Below are positions 19,430-28,057 of a DNA stretch of 64,000 nt, piece by piece; position 1 is the stretch's first letter, and every line of letters begins with the position of its first letter. Location: contig CACNGE010000001.1 in the NCBI GenBank assembly GCA_902619855.1, positions 30,809 to 94,808 of the forward strand. The letters are read 5' to 3'. The stretch comes from an uncultured Bacteroidota bacterium (lineage in GTDB: Bacteria > Bacteroidota > Bacteroidia > Flavobacteriales > Flavobacteriaceae). Under the pieces are notes generated by a model. The model searched no databases, was not told the DNA's origin, and worked only from the letters and a program-made list of their open reading frames with translations. The position numbers and the translations under genes were made by a program.

Positions 19430-19975
19430 ATGTACGCAATCGTAGATATAGCTGGGCAGCAATTTAAAGTTGCAAAAGACAAAAAAGTATACGTACATCG
19501 TTTGGACGCTAAAACTGGTACAAAAGTTTCTTTTGATCAGGTTTTGTTGTTGGACGACGGTGGAAAAGTTACTGTAGGCGCCCCTGCTATCGCCAATGCT
19601 TCTGTAGAGGCAAAAGTGGTCAAACACCTAAAAGATGACAAGGTCATCGTGTTTAAGAAAAAGCGACGTAAGGGTTATCGTGTCAAAAACGGACATCGAC
19701 AGTCACTTACTGAAATCGTTATCGAATCCATCGGCACTTCTGCCAAGAAGAAACCAGCACCTGCTGCCAAAGCTGAAAAAGAAGCTGTAAAGGCCAAGCC
19801 TGCTGCAAAAAAAGAAACTGCTAAAGCAGCTCCTAAAAAAGCTGCTGCAAAACCAAAAGCTGACTTGAGTACTAAGACAGTTGCTGAGCTCAAAGCAATG
19901 GCAAAAGAAGCTGGGATTTCTGGATATACGAGTTTGAAAAAAGCAGAACTAATTGCGGCATTATCCGCTAAATAA
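19430..19975 (+). CDS. rplU: 50S ribosomal protein bL21 with C-terminal SAP/Rho_N-like extension
   Basis: 181 residues, far longer than the usual ~103. Residues 1-103 are bL21 ([16 protein letters not shown]; '[16 protein letters not shown]'). Residues 104-145 are a lysine/alanine/proline linker. Residues 146-181 ([17 protein letters not shown]...[11 protein letters not shown]) look like the helix-extended-helix fold of SAP/Rho N-terminal domains, which bind nucleic acid. The start at 19430 is the family N-terminus. It is followed by rpmA 8 nt later. Confidence 0.95.
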   Translation: MYAIVDIAGQQFKVAKDKKVYVHRLDAKTGTKVSFDQVLLLDDGGKVTVGAPAIANASVEAKVVKHLKDDKVIVFKKKRRKGYRVKNGHRQSLTEIVIESIGTSAKKKPAPAAKAEKEAVKAKPAAKKETAKAAPKKAAAKPKADLSTKTVAELKAMAKEAGISGYTSLKKAELIAALSAK

Positions 19976-19983
19976 AATATACC

Positions 19984-20241
19984 ATGGCACACAAAAAAGG
20001 AGTAGGTAGCTCGAAAAACGGAAGAGAATCAGAATCGAAACGCTTGGGCGTAAAGATTTTTGGTGGTCAGCCTGCCATCGCAGGTAATATTATTGTACGT
20101 CAACGTGGTACAAAACACCATCCTGGCGAAAACGTTTACTTAGGTAAAGATCATACACTACACGCCAAAGTGGATGGTGTAGTGAAGTTTACCAAAAAGA
20201 AAGATAATCGATCTTATGTGTCTGTTGAGCCTAACGCTTAA
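19984..20241 (+). CDS. rpmA: 50S ribosomal protein bL27
   Basis: 85 residues starting [22 protein letters not shown], the conserved N-terminus that reaches the peptidyl transferase centre, with '[18 protein letters not shown]'. No cleavable N-terminal extension of the Firmicutes type. Cotranscribed with rplU and ended by the terminator at 20264. Confidence 0.98.
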   Translation: MAHKKGVGSSKNGRESESKRLGVKIFGGQPAIAGNIIVRQRGTKHHPGENVYLGKDHTLHAKVDGVVKFTKKKDNRSYVSVEPNA

Positions 20242-20263
20242 GACCTAAATTAAAACTTATTTG

Positions 20264-20295
20264 AAAACCCTTTGCGATTGCAAAGGGTTTTTTGT
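20264..20295 (+). terminator. Intrinsic terminator after rpmA
   Basis: AAAACCCTTTGC (20264-20275), GATT loop, GCAAAGGGTTTT (20280-20291), then TTTG. A perfect 12-bp stem. Confidence 0.92.
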
Positions 20296-20311
20296 TTGAA
20301 ATTGTTTGAGA

Positions 20312-20346
20312 ATAAAAAAACCGAGACATTGTCTCGGTTTTGTTTT
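20312..20346 (-). terminator. Intrinsic terminator after ahcY
   Basis: AAACCGAGAC (20318-20327) and GTCTCGGTTT (20331-20340) form a 10-bp stem with a 3-nt loop, flanked by an A-run that is a T-run on the minus strand, 20-odd bases after the ahcY stop. Confidence 0.88.
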
Positions 20347-20365
20347 TTCCTATCAGAACAGCTGA

Positions 20366-21673
20366 TTAGTATCGATAATACTCTGGCTTGTATGGCCCTT
20401 CAACTTTAACGCCAATATAGCTGGCTTGTTCTTTTTCAAGTTCTTCAAGTTCAACACCCAATTTTTCTAGGTGCAAACGAGCGACCTGCTCATCTAAGTG
20501 CTTGGGTAACATATAGACTTTGTTTTCGTAGCGATCGCTGTGTTTCCACAACTCAATCTGCGCTAGTACTTGGTTGGTGAATGAATTACTCATCACAAAA
20601 CTTGGGTGACCAGTAGCACAACCCAAGTTGACAAGGCGACCCTCAGCCAATACAACAATGTCATTTCCATCAACATTGTACAAATCAACTTGTGGTTTGA
20701 TTTCGTCTTTGGTATGACCATAATTTTCATTTAGCCAAGCCATGTCGATTTCGTTGTCAAAGTGTCCAATGTTACAAACAATTGCTTTGTCTTTCATGGC
20801 ACGGAAGTGGCGTTCAGTAACGATGTTTTTATTTCCAGTAGCAGTTACTATGATATCTGCATTTGCGATTACTGTTTCAAGTTTTTTCACTTCATATCCA
20901 TCCATGGAAGCCTGAAGTGCACAAATTGGGTCAATTTCAGTAACAGTTACTATGGCTCCTGCACCTTGAAAAGAGGCAACAGTACCTTTACCTACATCAC
21001 CATAGCCAGCGACAACAACACGTTTTCCTGCAAGCATAATGTCAGTTGAACGGCGTACAGCATCAACAGCGCTCTCTTTACAGCCATATTTATTGTCAAA
21101 TTTAGACTTGGTAACAGAGTCATTCACATTGATTGCTGGAAGCGTTAGCGTTCCGTTTTTCATGCGTTCATACAAGCGATGAACTCCTGTTGTTGTTTCT
21201 TCCGAAAGCCCTTTGATCCCTGAAACGAGCTCAGGAAATCTGTCCAATACCATATTGGTCAAATCACCACCATCATCGAGAATCATGTTTAATGGCTTTT
21301 GATCTTCCCCAAAAAATAGGGTTTGCTCAATACACCAATCAAACTCTTCTTCGTTCATTCCTTTCCACGCATAAACAGGGATGCCAGCAGCAGCAATGGC
21401 AGCAGCAGCATGATCTTGAGTGGAGAAAATGTTACATGAACTCCATGTCACGTCTGCTCGCAAGTCCACAAGCGTTTCGATAAGAACAGCTGTTTGAATG
21501 GTCATGTGAAGGCAACCAGCAATTCGGGCACCTTTCAAGGGTTTTTCTTCTTTGTATTGCTCGCGCAGCGCCATCAGTCCTGGCATCTCTGCTTCTGCAA
21601 GCTGAATTTCTTTACGCCCCCAGTCTGCAAGGGTGATGTCTTTGACTTTAAACGGTAGTGTCTTTGTTGCCAT
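20366..21673 (-). CDS. ahcY: Adenosylhomocysteinase
   Basis: 435 residues. Family signatures '[16 protein letters not shown]' and '[17 protein letters not shown]' near the N-terminus and the NAD-binding '[18 protein letters not shown]' are present. It splits S-adenosylhomocysteine to adenosine and homocysteine, the clearing step of the methyl cycle for which metK (53.9 kb) makes the donor. The frame stays open upstream, but ATG 21673 ([12 protein letters not shown]) is the family start and fits the promoter at 21704-21735. Confidence 0.97.
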   Translation of the reverse strand: MATKTLPFKVKDITLADWGRKEIQLAEAEMPGLMALREQYKEEKPLKGARIAGCLHMTIQTAVLIETLVDLRADVTWSSCNIFSTQDHAAAAIAAAGIPVYAWKGMNEEEFDWCIEQTLFFGEDQKPLNMILDDGGDLTNMVLDRFPELVSGIKGLSEETTTGVHRLYERMKNGTLTLPAINVNDSVTKSKFDNKYGCKESAVDAVRRSTDIMLAGKRVVVAGYGDVGKGTVASFQGAGAIVTVTEIDPICALQASMDGYEVKKLETVIANADIIVTATGNKNIVTERHFRAMKDKAIVCNIGHFDNEIDMAWLNENYGHTKDEIKPQVDLYNVDGNDIVVLAEGRLVNLGCATGHPSFVMSNSFTNQVLAQIELWKHSDRYENKVYMLPKHLDEQVARLHLEKLGVELEELEKEQASYIGVKVEGPYKPEYYRY

Positions 21674-21678
21674 AGTTG

Positions 21679-21686
21679 TATATTTG
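21679..21686 (+). promoter_or_regulatory. -7 element (TATATTTG) for the phosphopantetheinyl transferase gene
   Basis: TATATTTG 35 nt upstream of the ATG at 21721 in the divergent region; no matching -33 element at normal spacing. Confidence 0.5.
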
Positions 21687-21703
21687 CTTTCTACAATTTT
21701 TGC

Positions 21704-21735
21704 CAAAATTACAAATACCAATGCCCATATACAAA
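21704..21735 (-). promoter_or_regulatory. Promoter of ahcY (TTTG, 20 bp, TAATTTTG)
   Basis: On the minus strand TTTG (21735-21732) and TAATTTTG (21711-21704) are 20 bp apart; predicted start about 25 nt before the ATG. It overlaps the start of the divergent gene. Confidence 0.65.
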
Positions 21736-22326
21736 CACTGTCAACTAAATTCTTTTTCAAAATTATGGGTGTGGCATATTACTGAGGGTGAGGAGGAGTT
21801 AATCGAACATATATCACTGGGTTTAAATTGTACCAATCGCCTTGAAGCGATAACACATACAAATCATCGTAAGGGGTTTTTGGCAGTGCGATCTTTACTC
21901 AACTTTGCAAACATTTCACCCGACAACCTTCACTATACCAACAATGGCAAGCCATATCTTCTAAACGGGCCATATATATCTTTTAGCCATACAAATGATT
22001 ATGCTGCAATTGCCGTTGGAAAATCACCCATAGGAGTGGATGTTGAGCGTCATCGAACGAAAGTGAAGCGTGTCGCACAAAAATTTGTCAACCCCAAGGA
22101 TAAAGCACCACTAGACACCATTGCTGGCTTAACAGATCTGTGGTGTGTCAAAGAGTCGATGTACAAAGCCATTTCAATTCCTGGCATTCGGATGAGCAAG
22201 GATATATCTGTCGATTTGAGAATACCAGATCAGGGTGTTGCGACATATAAAAATGATACCTACGACATTTTTCGTTACGTTTGGAATGACCATAGTTGTG
22301 CAGTAACTGTAAAAAATCAAGTATGA
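21721..22326 (+). CDS. 4'-phosphopantetheinyl transferase (Sfp-type)
   Basis: 201 residues with the family motifs: '[15 protein letters not shown]', 'GVDVERHR' (magnesium-binding Asp and Glu) and '[11 protein letters not shown]' (W-x-x-KES-x-x-K). It transfers phosphopantetheine from CoA to carrier proteins. ATG 21721 gives a compact N-terminus; the upstream in-frame ATG at 21676 overlaps the -7 box. The stop overlaps the next start (ATGA at 22323-22326). Confidence 0.88.
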   Translation: MPIYKHCQLNSFSKLWVWHITEGEEELIEHISLGLNCTNRLEAITHTNHRKGFLAVRSLLNFANISPDNLHYTNNGKPYLLNGPYISFSHTNDYAAIAVGKSPIGVDVERHRTKVKRVAQKFVNPKDKAPLDTIAGLTDLWCVKESMYKAISIPGIRMSKDISVDLRIPDQGVATYKNDTYDIFRYVWNDHSCAVTVKNQV

Positions 22327-22583
22327 ATATCTCTGTAGAAATCACATTTACACCCCTTCATGATCAGTATCGTGAGCGCATCAAAAATTTTATTATTGAC
22401 TTACGAACTGGTGGGTTTACGATCTCAGAAACTCCTCTGAGCACCCAATTGTATGGTTCATATGATGCCCTAATGCCCTTTTTGACAGAAACAATAAAAA
22501 CTGCCCTTGAGGAAGAAGAAAAGGGGATCATGCACCTAAAAATATTCAATTCAGATCGCAGTGATTATGTCTCAGATTTTTGA
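22323..22583 (+). CDS. DUF77/MTH1187-family thiamine-binding protein
   Basis: 86 residues with the pattern of the YkoF/MTH1187 (thiamine_BP) family: '[12 protein letters not shown]' strand, then 'TPLSTQLYGSYDALMPFLTETIKTALEEE'. Relatives bind the thiamine pyrimidine or thiamine itself. It is coupled to the preceding gene by ATGA and overlaps pnuC (22567). The context (PnuC-like transporter next, TPP-riboswitch receptor 2.6 kb on) supports a thiamine role. Confidence 0.7.
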   Translation: MNISVEITFTPLHDQYRERIKNFIIDLRTGGFTISETPLSTQLYGSYDALMPFLTETIKTALEEEEKGIMHLKIFNSDRSDYVSDF

Positions 22584-23205
22584 TTTTCTTTTTGCGCAAT
22601 ACGCCTCTTATGAAACCTTAGATATTGTTTTGGAAGCAACAGCTGTTGTGTTTGGCCTGCTCAGTGTTTGGCTTGCCAAAAAAAATCATATTGGGGTTTT
22701 TCCGACTGGGATGATTTCAACCTCAATCTATGTTTATCTATTACTCAAATGGGGTTTGGTTGGAGACATGCTCATCAACACCTACTATTTTATCATGTCG
22801 GTCTATGGTTGGTTTATTTGGACAAGAGTCAATGACCTAAAAGAGGTGACCCCTATTGCAAGGATTCTTCGGAGTGAAAGAAACTACCTCGTAATGCTTT
22901 TCTTGGGAAGCTTGATCTTTGTGTATGGTGTTTATCAATGGTTTGGACTTTGGAATTCATCTACAGCTGTGATTGATACAGTTACCACTGCTATCTTTTT
23001 TTCAGGGATGTGGTTGATGGCGCGACGTAAAATAGAAAATTGGATTTTTTGGATTGTTGGCGATATCATTTCAATACCTTTGTATCTGATCAAAGGCTTT
23101 AGTTTAACAAGTATACAATACCTAATTTTCACTTTTATTGCCATCTATGGCTATTTGGAATGGAAAAAAATTTTAGACAAATACCCAGCAATTGTAAAAA
23201 GGTAG
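22567..23205 (+). CDS. pnuC: PnuC/PnuT-family vitamin transporter
   Basis: 212 residues with seven hydrophobic spans; 'VWLAKKNHIGVFPTGMIS', 'INTYYFIMSVYGWFIW' and 'WIVGDIISIPLYLIKG' are characteristic of PnuC. PnuC proteins move nicotinamide riboside; PnuT homologues in Bacteroidetes are assigned to thiamine. Neighbouring thiamine-binding and TPP-controlled genes favour thiamine or a precursor here (inference). Start ATG 22567; it overlaps the preceding gene by 17 nt and the next by 46 nt. Confidence 0.8.
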   Translation: MSQIFDFLFAQYASYETLDIVLEATAVVFGLLSVWLAKKNHIGVFPTGMISTSIYVYLLLKWGLVGDMLINTYYFIMSVYGWFIWTRVNDLKEVTPIARILRSERNYLVMLFLGSLIFVYGVYQWFGLWNSSTAVIDTVTTAIFFSGMWLMARRKIENWIFWIVGDIISIPLYLIKGFSLTSIQYLIFTFIAIYGYLEWKKILDKYPAIVKR

Positions 23206-23726
23206 TTTTGTTTGGTCCAGAATCGACTGGAAAGACAACACTTGCTAAACAGTTGGCAGCGCATTTCAAATCAGATTGGGTTCCTGAATATGCACGCGAA
23301 TATCTTCAACAAAAGTGGGATGAGACGAAAGAAATTTGCACCAAAGAAGACTTGCCGATCATTGCTGCTGGACAAATGGCAATTGAAAATCAAAAGGTCA
23401 GTACAACAGACACGATTTTGTTTTGTGACACCGATTTGCTGGTCACCAAAATATATTCCGAAGTTTACTTCGATGGTTATTGCGACCCTGACTTGCATCA
23501 TTTTGCAGTCAATAACACTTACGATTTGTATCTTTTGTTGGATATTGACACGCCCTGGGTTGCCGATGATTTGCGCGATAAACCAAATGAAAGAGACATA
23601 ATGTTAGCAGCATTTAAACAAGCACTTCATTCCTTCAAGCGAACATTTGAACTGATTCAAGGGCTGGGAGAACATCGTTTACAGGCTGCCATACAAGCCA
23701 TCCAATCACACTTTGCCTATGTTTGA
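23160..23726 (+). CDS. NadR-like P-loop nucleoside kinase (AAA ATPase)
   Basis: 188 residues with a Walker A GPESTGKTTLAK at about 19-30, and the NadR kinase pattern 'WVPEYAREYL', 'FCDTDLLVTKIYSEVYFDG', 'YDLYLLLDIDTPWVADDLRDK'. It lacks the nucleotidyltransferase half of NadR, so it is a kinase alone. In NadR this domain phosphorylates nicotinamide riboside; beside a PnuC-like porter it would trap the imported vitamin, which here could be thiamine or nicotinamide riboside. The start inside the pnuC end is the only ATG that leaves the P-loop intact. Confidence 0.75.
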   Translation: MEKNFRQIPSNCKKVVLFGPESTGKTTLAKQLAAHFKSDWVPEYAREYLQQKWDETKEICTKEDLPIIAAGQMAIENQKVSTTDTILFCDTDLLVTKIYSEVYFDGYCDPDLHHFAVNNTYDLYLLLDIDTPWVADDLRDKPNERDIMLAAFKQALHSFKRTFELIQGLGEHRLQAAIQAIQSHFAYV

Positions 23727-25221
23727 GTTTTCAAAAAGTCAAATCAACCAACTTAAAAAGCGTGGAATTTCTGTTGCCAATGCTGAGGCAATGATTGCGA
23801 ATATAAATCAGCAAAATACCTACTGCAATATTCATCGGCCAGCAACATTGGGCGATGGAATTATCGAGTTTAGCACAACCGATTTACAACGCTATGCAAA
23901 ACTCTATAGCGATACTGCAAACAATTTTCAAGTCGCCCGATTTATCCCAGCTTCAGGAATGGCCACTCGAATGTTTAGTTTTTTATCCCCACTTTTTGTG
24001 GAGGACAGACAAGCATTTGCCAAAGCCCTTGAAACTCATCAAGACAGCCCAAAAGTCAAAAAATTTTTGGAAGGATATCGCTATTTTCCTTTTTATAAAG
24101 CGATGAAAGAGCAAATGGAAAGAGAGCACAAAACCAGCAGCGACAGCATCGATTTTTTACACACATTCATACAAGCTTTATTTAAACAATATGCCAATCA
24201 GCCGAAGGCATTTGTGCATTTCCATAAGTATGCAGAACAATTGAGAACTGCTATCGAAGAGCAGTTGATGTATGCTGTTCAATTTGCCCTTGTCAATAAT
24301 CGTATTTCCAATCATTTTACGATCTCTCCTGGTTTGGAGGAAGCTTTTGATCAGCATGTCAAAAAAGCTTGTTTAGCGATCGAACGTACCCATGCTTGTA
24401 CAATCGATATTGACTACTCGGTGCAAGAGGCTTCTACAGATTCCCTGGTTATTGATGCTGATGGACAATTGGTTACAGATTACCAAGGACAATTGGTTTT
24501 TCGTACTGGGGGCCATGGTGCTTTGCTTCAAAACCTCAACAACATAGATGCAGATCTTGTGTTTATTAACAACATTGACAATGTTTCTCCACAAGCACAG
24601 CACGAGGAATCTGGCATGTATAAGCGTGTTTTAGGGGGCTATCTATTGCACATACAACAAGAGGTTTTTCGATTGCTCCGAACGATTGTTGAAGAAGGTG
24701 TTTTGGACGAGGCGATTCATTTTTTGGATCAACATTTTCACGTGCATATACAAGAAGATGACATAGCACTGAGAAGGCAAAAGGTTATTGACCGACTCAA
24801 TCGTCCCCTTCGTGTTTGTGGAATGGTGCCAAACAGTGGCGATCCCGGAGGAGGCCCTTTTTGGGTGGAAGATGAAATGGGTGTACACTTACAGATCGTT
24901 GAGCGAGCACAAGTAGACTTGCGTCAACCTTCACAAGCTGTACATTTTCAACAAGGAACACACTTCAACCCTGTCGAGTTGGTCTGTAGCTTGGTCGATT
25001 TTGAAGGGAATCCATTTGACTTGCGCGCTTTTGTCGATCCATCTACCTATTTTATTGTTGAGAAGACCCTGAATGGAAAACCGATAAAATCAATGGAGCA
25101 CCCAGGGCTGTGGAATGGGTCTATGGCTTTTTGGAACACCTTATTTGTTTCAATACCATCAAGCATGTTTACCCCTGTCAAAGAAGTCATTGATTTGTTG
25201 CGAAGTACACATCAAAATTAA
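23719..25221 (+). CDS. DUF4301 family protein
   Basis: 500 residues. Motifs 'FIPASGMATRMFSF', 'FVHFHKYAEQLRTAI', 'VFRTGGHGALLQNLNNIDADLVFINNIDN' and 'VPNSGDPGGGPFWVED' resemble sugar-nucleotidyltransferase-type NTP-binding (GHGALL, NIDN) and correspond to DUF4301, a family of unknown function. The position between the NadR-like kinase and the TPP-controlled receptor is conserved in my memory of Flavobacteria. It starts at ATG 23719, overlapping the kinase stop by 8 nt. Confidence 0.75.
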   Translation: MFEFSKSQINQLKKRGISVANAEAMIANINQQNTYCNIHRPATLGDGIIEFSTTDLQRYAKLYSDTANNFQVARFIPASGMATRMFSFLSPLFVEDRQAFAKALETHQDSPKVKKFLEGYRYFPFYKAMKEQMEREHKTSSDSIDFLHTFIQALFKQYANQPKAFVHFHKYAEQLRTAIEEQLMYAVQFALVNNRISNHFTISPGLEEAFDQHVKKACLAIERTHACTIDIDYSVQEASTDSLVIDADGQLVTDYQGQLVFRTGGHGALLQNLNNIDADLVFINNIDNVSPQAQHEESGMYKRVLGGYLLHIQQEVFRLLRTIVEEGVLDEAIHFLDQHFHVHIQEDDIALRRQKVIDRLNRPLRVCGMVPNSGDPGGGPFWVEDEMGVHLQIVERAQVDLRQPSQAVHFQQGTHFNPVELVCSLVDFEGNPFDLRAFVDPSTYFIVEKTLNGKPIKSMEHPGLWNGSMAFWNTLFVSIPSSMFTPVKEVIDLLRSTHQN

Positions 25222-25227
25222 TTCTAT

Positions 25228-25235
25228 TATCTTTG
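25228..25235 (+). promoter_or_regulatory. -7 element (TATCTTTG) directly before the TPP riboswitch
   Basis: TATCTTTG matches TAnnTTTG and would start transcription at about 25240, just where the aptamer begins. Confidence 0.6.
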
Positions 25236-25240
25236 CCCCA

Positions 25241-25312
25241 TCTCAAAGGGGTGCCTAAAAGGGCTGAGATCATACCCATTGAACCTGGGCAGATAATGCT
25301 GCCAAGGGAAAT
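25241..25312 (+). ncRNA. TPP (THI-box) riboswitch
   Basis: Reads GGGGTGCC (25248-25255), then GGGCTGAGATCATACCC (25261-25277), GAACCTG, AGATAATGC (25291-25299) and AAGGGA (25304 on), in the order and near the spacing of the THI-box consensus. P2 is GGGGT/TACCC. It precedes a TonB-dependent receptor whose ATG is at 25362, so thiamine pyrophosphate would repress an outer-membrane uptake gene. An alternative partner of the 5' AAAGGGGT is described in the findings. Confidence 0.93.
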
Positions 25313-25361
25313 TTTAACCATCAGAATAATTACCCCTTTTGTTCGTATAAAACGATTACTA

Positions 25362-27551
25362 ATGAAATATGCACTATTGATACTATTCTCTTGTATGTTT
25401 TTTGGACATGCTCAACAACAACTAGATAGTTTACAATCAACAATTGATTTAAAAGAAGTCATAGTCTCTTCTTTGCAAGCAACCAGTGAAACGCCAATGG
25501 CTTTTAGCAATCTTACAAAAGAAGAATTGAGTGAGCGAAATTTAGGTGTTGATATGCCAATTCTTCTTCAATTCCTCCCTGGCACAGTCTCCACCAGTGA
25601 TGCTGGTGCAGGCATTGGCTACACAGGCATTCGGGTACGTGGTAGTGATGCCACTCGCATCAATGTCAGCATTAATGGAATCCCTTATAATGACGCCGAA
25701 TCGCAAGGCACATTTTGGGTAAATCTACCTGATTTTGGTTCGTCGGTTGGGTCTCTTCAGTTGCAAAGAGGTGTTGGAACTTCGATGAATGGGGCAGGGG
25801 CTTTTGGTGCTAGTATCAACTTGACAACAGATCGTATATCAGACTCGTCTTATGTGCAGTTGGCCAATGGTTTTGGGAGTTTTAACACACGTAAGCATTC
25901 TGTCATGTTTTCCACTGGTCTTTTATCGGACCAGTTTGAATTGTCAGGGCGTTTATCCAAAATTGATTCCGATGGTTATATTGATCGTGCAAGCGCAGAC
26001 TTAAAATCTTATTTTTTACAGGGGATTTTTAGGCATCAAAACACCCAAATCAAAGCACTTGCTTTTGGAGGGTTTGAGCGCACCTATCAATCTTGGTTTG
26101 GTATTGATGAAGAGACTTTGCAAACCGATCGAACCTATAACCCCGCTGGAGAAAACTATAACAGCGATGGAAAGCTGATTGGGTTTTATGATGATCAAGT
26201 CGATAATTATAATCAAGATCATTATCAGCTACATTGGGAGCAGGGGGTCAATGCCTATTGGTCTTTTGCGCTAGGGCTAAACTACACCTACGGAAGAGGG
26301 TATTATCAAGAACTCAATGATCTTTGGTACGATCAAAATATCAGTTTTTCTGGCAATAGTTCGAGTGCTTATTTGCAATTGCCCAACAGTGATGCAGTGG
26401 ATACAGAAAACATCACCCAAAAATGGTTAGACAATGATTTTTACGTTGCCAATTTGATGGCAGCATTTGAAAAGGGCAAGCAGAAGCTCAACCTCGGATT
26501 TTCATACAGTAATTATATTGGTGATCACTTTGGCACTTTAATTTGGGCGCAAAACGCTGGTGGTGCATCACCAAACCATCGGTTTTATGAAAATAAAGGA
26601 GAAAAAAAGGATACAAATATGTTTGCCAAACTCACACATGCCATTGGTAATCAATGGACAGTTTATACTGATGTGCAATATCGCTGGGTTGATTATTTTG
26701 CCAATGGTATGCAAGCAGGTCAGGTACCAATTGATGTGGATATAAACTATGGCTTTTTTAATCCAAAAGCAGGGGTTACTTATCGAATGAATCCCAACCA
26801 ACAGCTCTACTTTTCTGTGGCTCGTGCACATAAAGAACCCAATCGAACAGATTTCGAAAATGGAAACCCTTTGCCAGAGGAGTTAACAGATTTTGAATTA
26901 GGATGGCGTTATAACCAGTCATCGATACAGTTTGTTGCCAATGCCTACTTTATGGACTACACAAATCAGCTTGTTCTGACAGGGGCAATCGACGAGGTGG
27001 GCGCACCAATCCGAACCAACAGTGGAAGCAGTTATCGTTTGGGAGTAGAGTTGGATCTCAACTGGGTAATCTCTGATAAGTGGCAATGGCAATCCAATTT
27101 ATCGCTGAGTGAAAATAAGAATCGTGATTTCTTTTTTGAGCGCGATGCAAAGTTGCAGCCTCTGGGAAATACCAACCTCTCTTTTTCGCCAAATGTGGTT
27201 GGTGCCAGTCAGTTGCACTACAAACCAACAGATAAATTATCTATGGGCTTATTCAGTAAATATGTTGGGGAGCAGTTTCTTGGCAACATCGACTCTCTAT
27301 TATCGAAGCTAGAGGCATACATTACACAAGACATCAATATTCAATACAAGATGACTCCCAATTGGTGTGAGACTTTGCAGTTACAACTGTTGCTAAATAA
27401 TATTTTGGATAAAAAATATGTATCCAATGGTTATTTCTATACCTATGATGATGATTGGAGCAACCCTGGTTCGATTACGACCACAGAGGGGGTAGGGTAT
27501 TATCCTCAGGCAGGATTTCATTTTTTGACTGGAATGACAATAAGCTTTTAA
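25362..27551 (+). CDS. TonB-dependent receptor under TPP control (predicted thiamine uptake, Omr1-like)
   Basis: 729 residues; signal peptide 'MKYALLILFSCMFFGHAQ' then plug ('IGYTGIRVRGSDATRINVSINGIPYND') and barrel ending 'GMTISF'. No carboxypeptidase-like N-terminal domain. An outer-membrane receptor behind a THI element is known from Bacteroidetes comparative genomics as a thiamine-compound transporter; the assignment here is by riboswitch plus neighbours. The frame stays open upstream through the riboswitch to 25233, but signal peptide and riboswitch place the start at 25362. Stop codons overlap with the convergent lipoprotein by 4 nt. Confidence 0.88.
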   Translation: MKYALLILFSCMFFGHAQQQLDSLQSTIDLKEVIVSSLQATSETPMAFSNLTKEELSERNLGVDMPILLQFLPGTVSTSDAGAGIGYTGIRVRGSDATRINVSINGIPYNDAESQGTFWVNLPDFGSSVGSLQLQRGVGTSMNGAGAFGASINLTTDRISDSSYVQLANGFGSFNTRKHSVMFSTGLLSDQFELSGRLSKIDSDGYIDRASADLKSYFLQGIFRHQNTQIKALAFGGFERTYQSWFGIDEETLQTDRTYNPAGENYNSDGKLIGFYDDQVDNYNQDHYQLHWEQGVNAYWSFALGLNYTYGRGYYQELNDLWYDQNISFSGNSSSAYLQLPNSDAVDTENITQKWLDNDFYVANLMAAFEKGKQKLNLGFSYSNYIGDHFGTLIWAQNAGGASPNHRFYENKGEKKDTNMFAKLTHAIGNQWTVYTDVQYRWVDYFANGMQAGQVPIDVDINYGFFNPKAGVTYRMNPNQQLYFSVARAHKEPNRTDFENGNPLPEELTDFELGWRYNQSSIQFVANAYFMDYTNQLVLTGAIDEVGAPIRTNSGSSYRLGVELDLNWVISDKWQWQSNLSLSENKNRDFFFERDAKLQPLGNTNLSFSPNVVGASQLHYKPTDKLSMGLFSKYVGEQFLGNIDSLLSKLEAYITQDINIQYKMTPNWCETLQLQLLLNNILDKKYVSNGYFYTYDDDWSNPGSITTTEGVGYYPQAGFHFLTGMTISF

Positions 27552-27967
27552 TTATAGATAAGCACTAGGTTGCCAGAACGACGAATGCCATAGTTGAACA
27601 AACCATATTCTACGCCATCAGTTAGTGGTTGGCCTGTGACAAGGCTGTAGGTTGAATCGTCGCAACTGCATTCAACAATGATATCGTTGATCGTGGTTTT
27701 CGAACAATCGCTGGGTATTTGGTTGGGACAACTTGCTTCCCAAGCCAAGATTTGAGAACCATCGAGGTTGTAGAGGTGCACTCCTTTCACTCCCAACTGT
27801 TCTATAGTGATAGATCCACCAGTAAATCGAAGACCGTCATAGAGTGGTAGATCGAGACTGAGCTCAAATTCAAAAGGTGGTAAATTATTTAGGTAAGGGT
27901 TTTGCTGTATCGGATCACTTTTACAACCCAATACACACAATAAAACAACACATGTTAACCACTTCAT
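27548..27967 (-). CDS. Lipoprotein with degenerate Rieske-like domain
   Basis: 139 residues. Lipobox 'CVLGC' at residue 15. Residues 45-139 follow a Rieske layout: C80-P-N82, C88, then C100-S-C102-D103-D-S and '...GQPLTDGVEYGLFNY'. The classic [2Fe-2S] ligands are C-x-H and C-x-x-H; both cluster cysteines and the two disulfide cysteines remain, but the histidines are Asn82 and Asp103. It therefore cannot hold a normal Rieske cluster. It is divergent from greA and convergent with the receptor gene. Confidence 0.6.
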   Translation of the reverse strand: MKWLTCVVLLCVLGCKSDPIQQNPYLNNLPPFEFELSLDLPLYDGLRFTGGSITIEQLGVKGVHLYNLDGSQILAWEASCPNQIPSDCSKTTINDIIVECSCDDSTYSLVTGQPLTDGVEYGLFNYGIRRSGNLVLIYN

Positions 27968-28003
27968 TTTCGCTACAAATTACGCCAAAAAAATAGATTT
28001 TTG

Positions 28004-28039
28004 TATATTTGCCTAATATCCCAGCCTCTGGGATTTTTT
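28004..28039 (+). promoter_or_regulatory. greA promoter -7 element and 5'-terminal hairpin
   Basis: TATATTTG at 28004-28011 followed by ATCCCAG (28018-28024), CCT, CTGGGAT (28028-28034) and TTTTTC. The hairpin would occupy the very 5' end of the transcript, 24 nt before the greA ATG. Confidence 0.6.
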
Positions 28040-28057
28040 CATTCTAAAATCAAAATT

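Noticed and set aside
25233..25361. Extended receptor start through the TPP riboswitch
   Set aside because: The frame reads through the aptamer; the signal peptide begins at ATG 25362.
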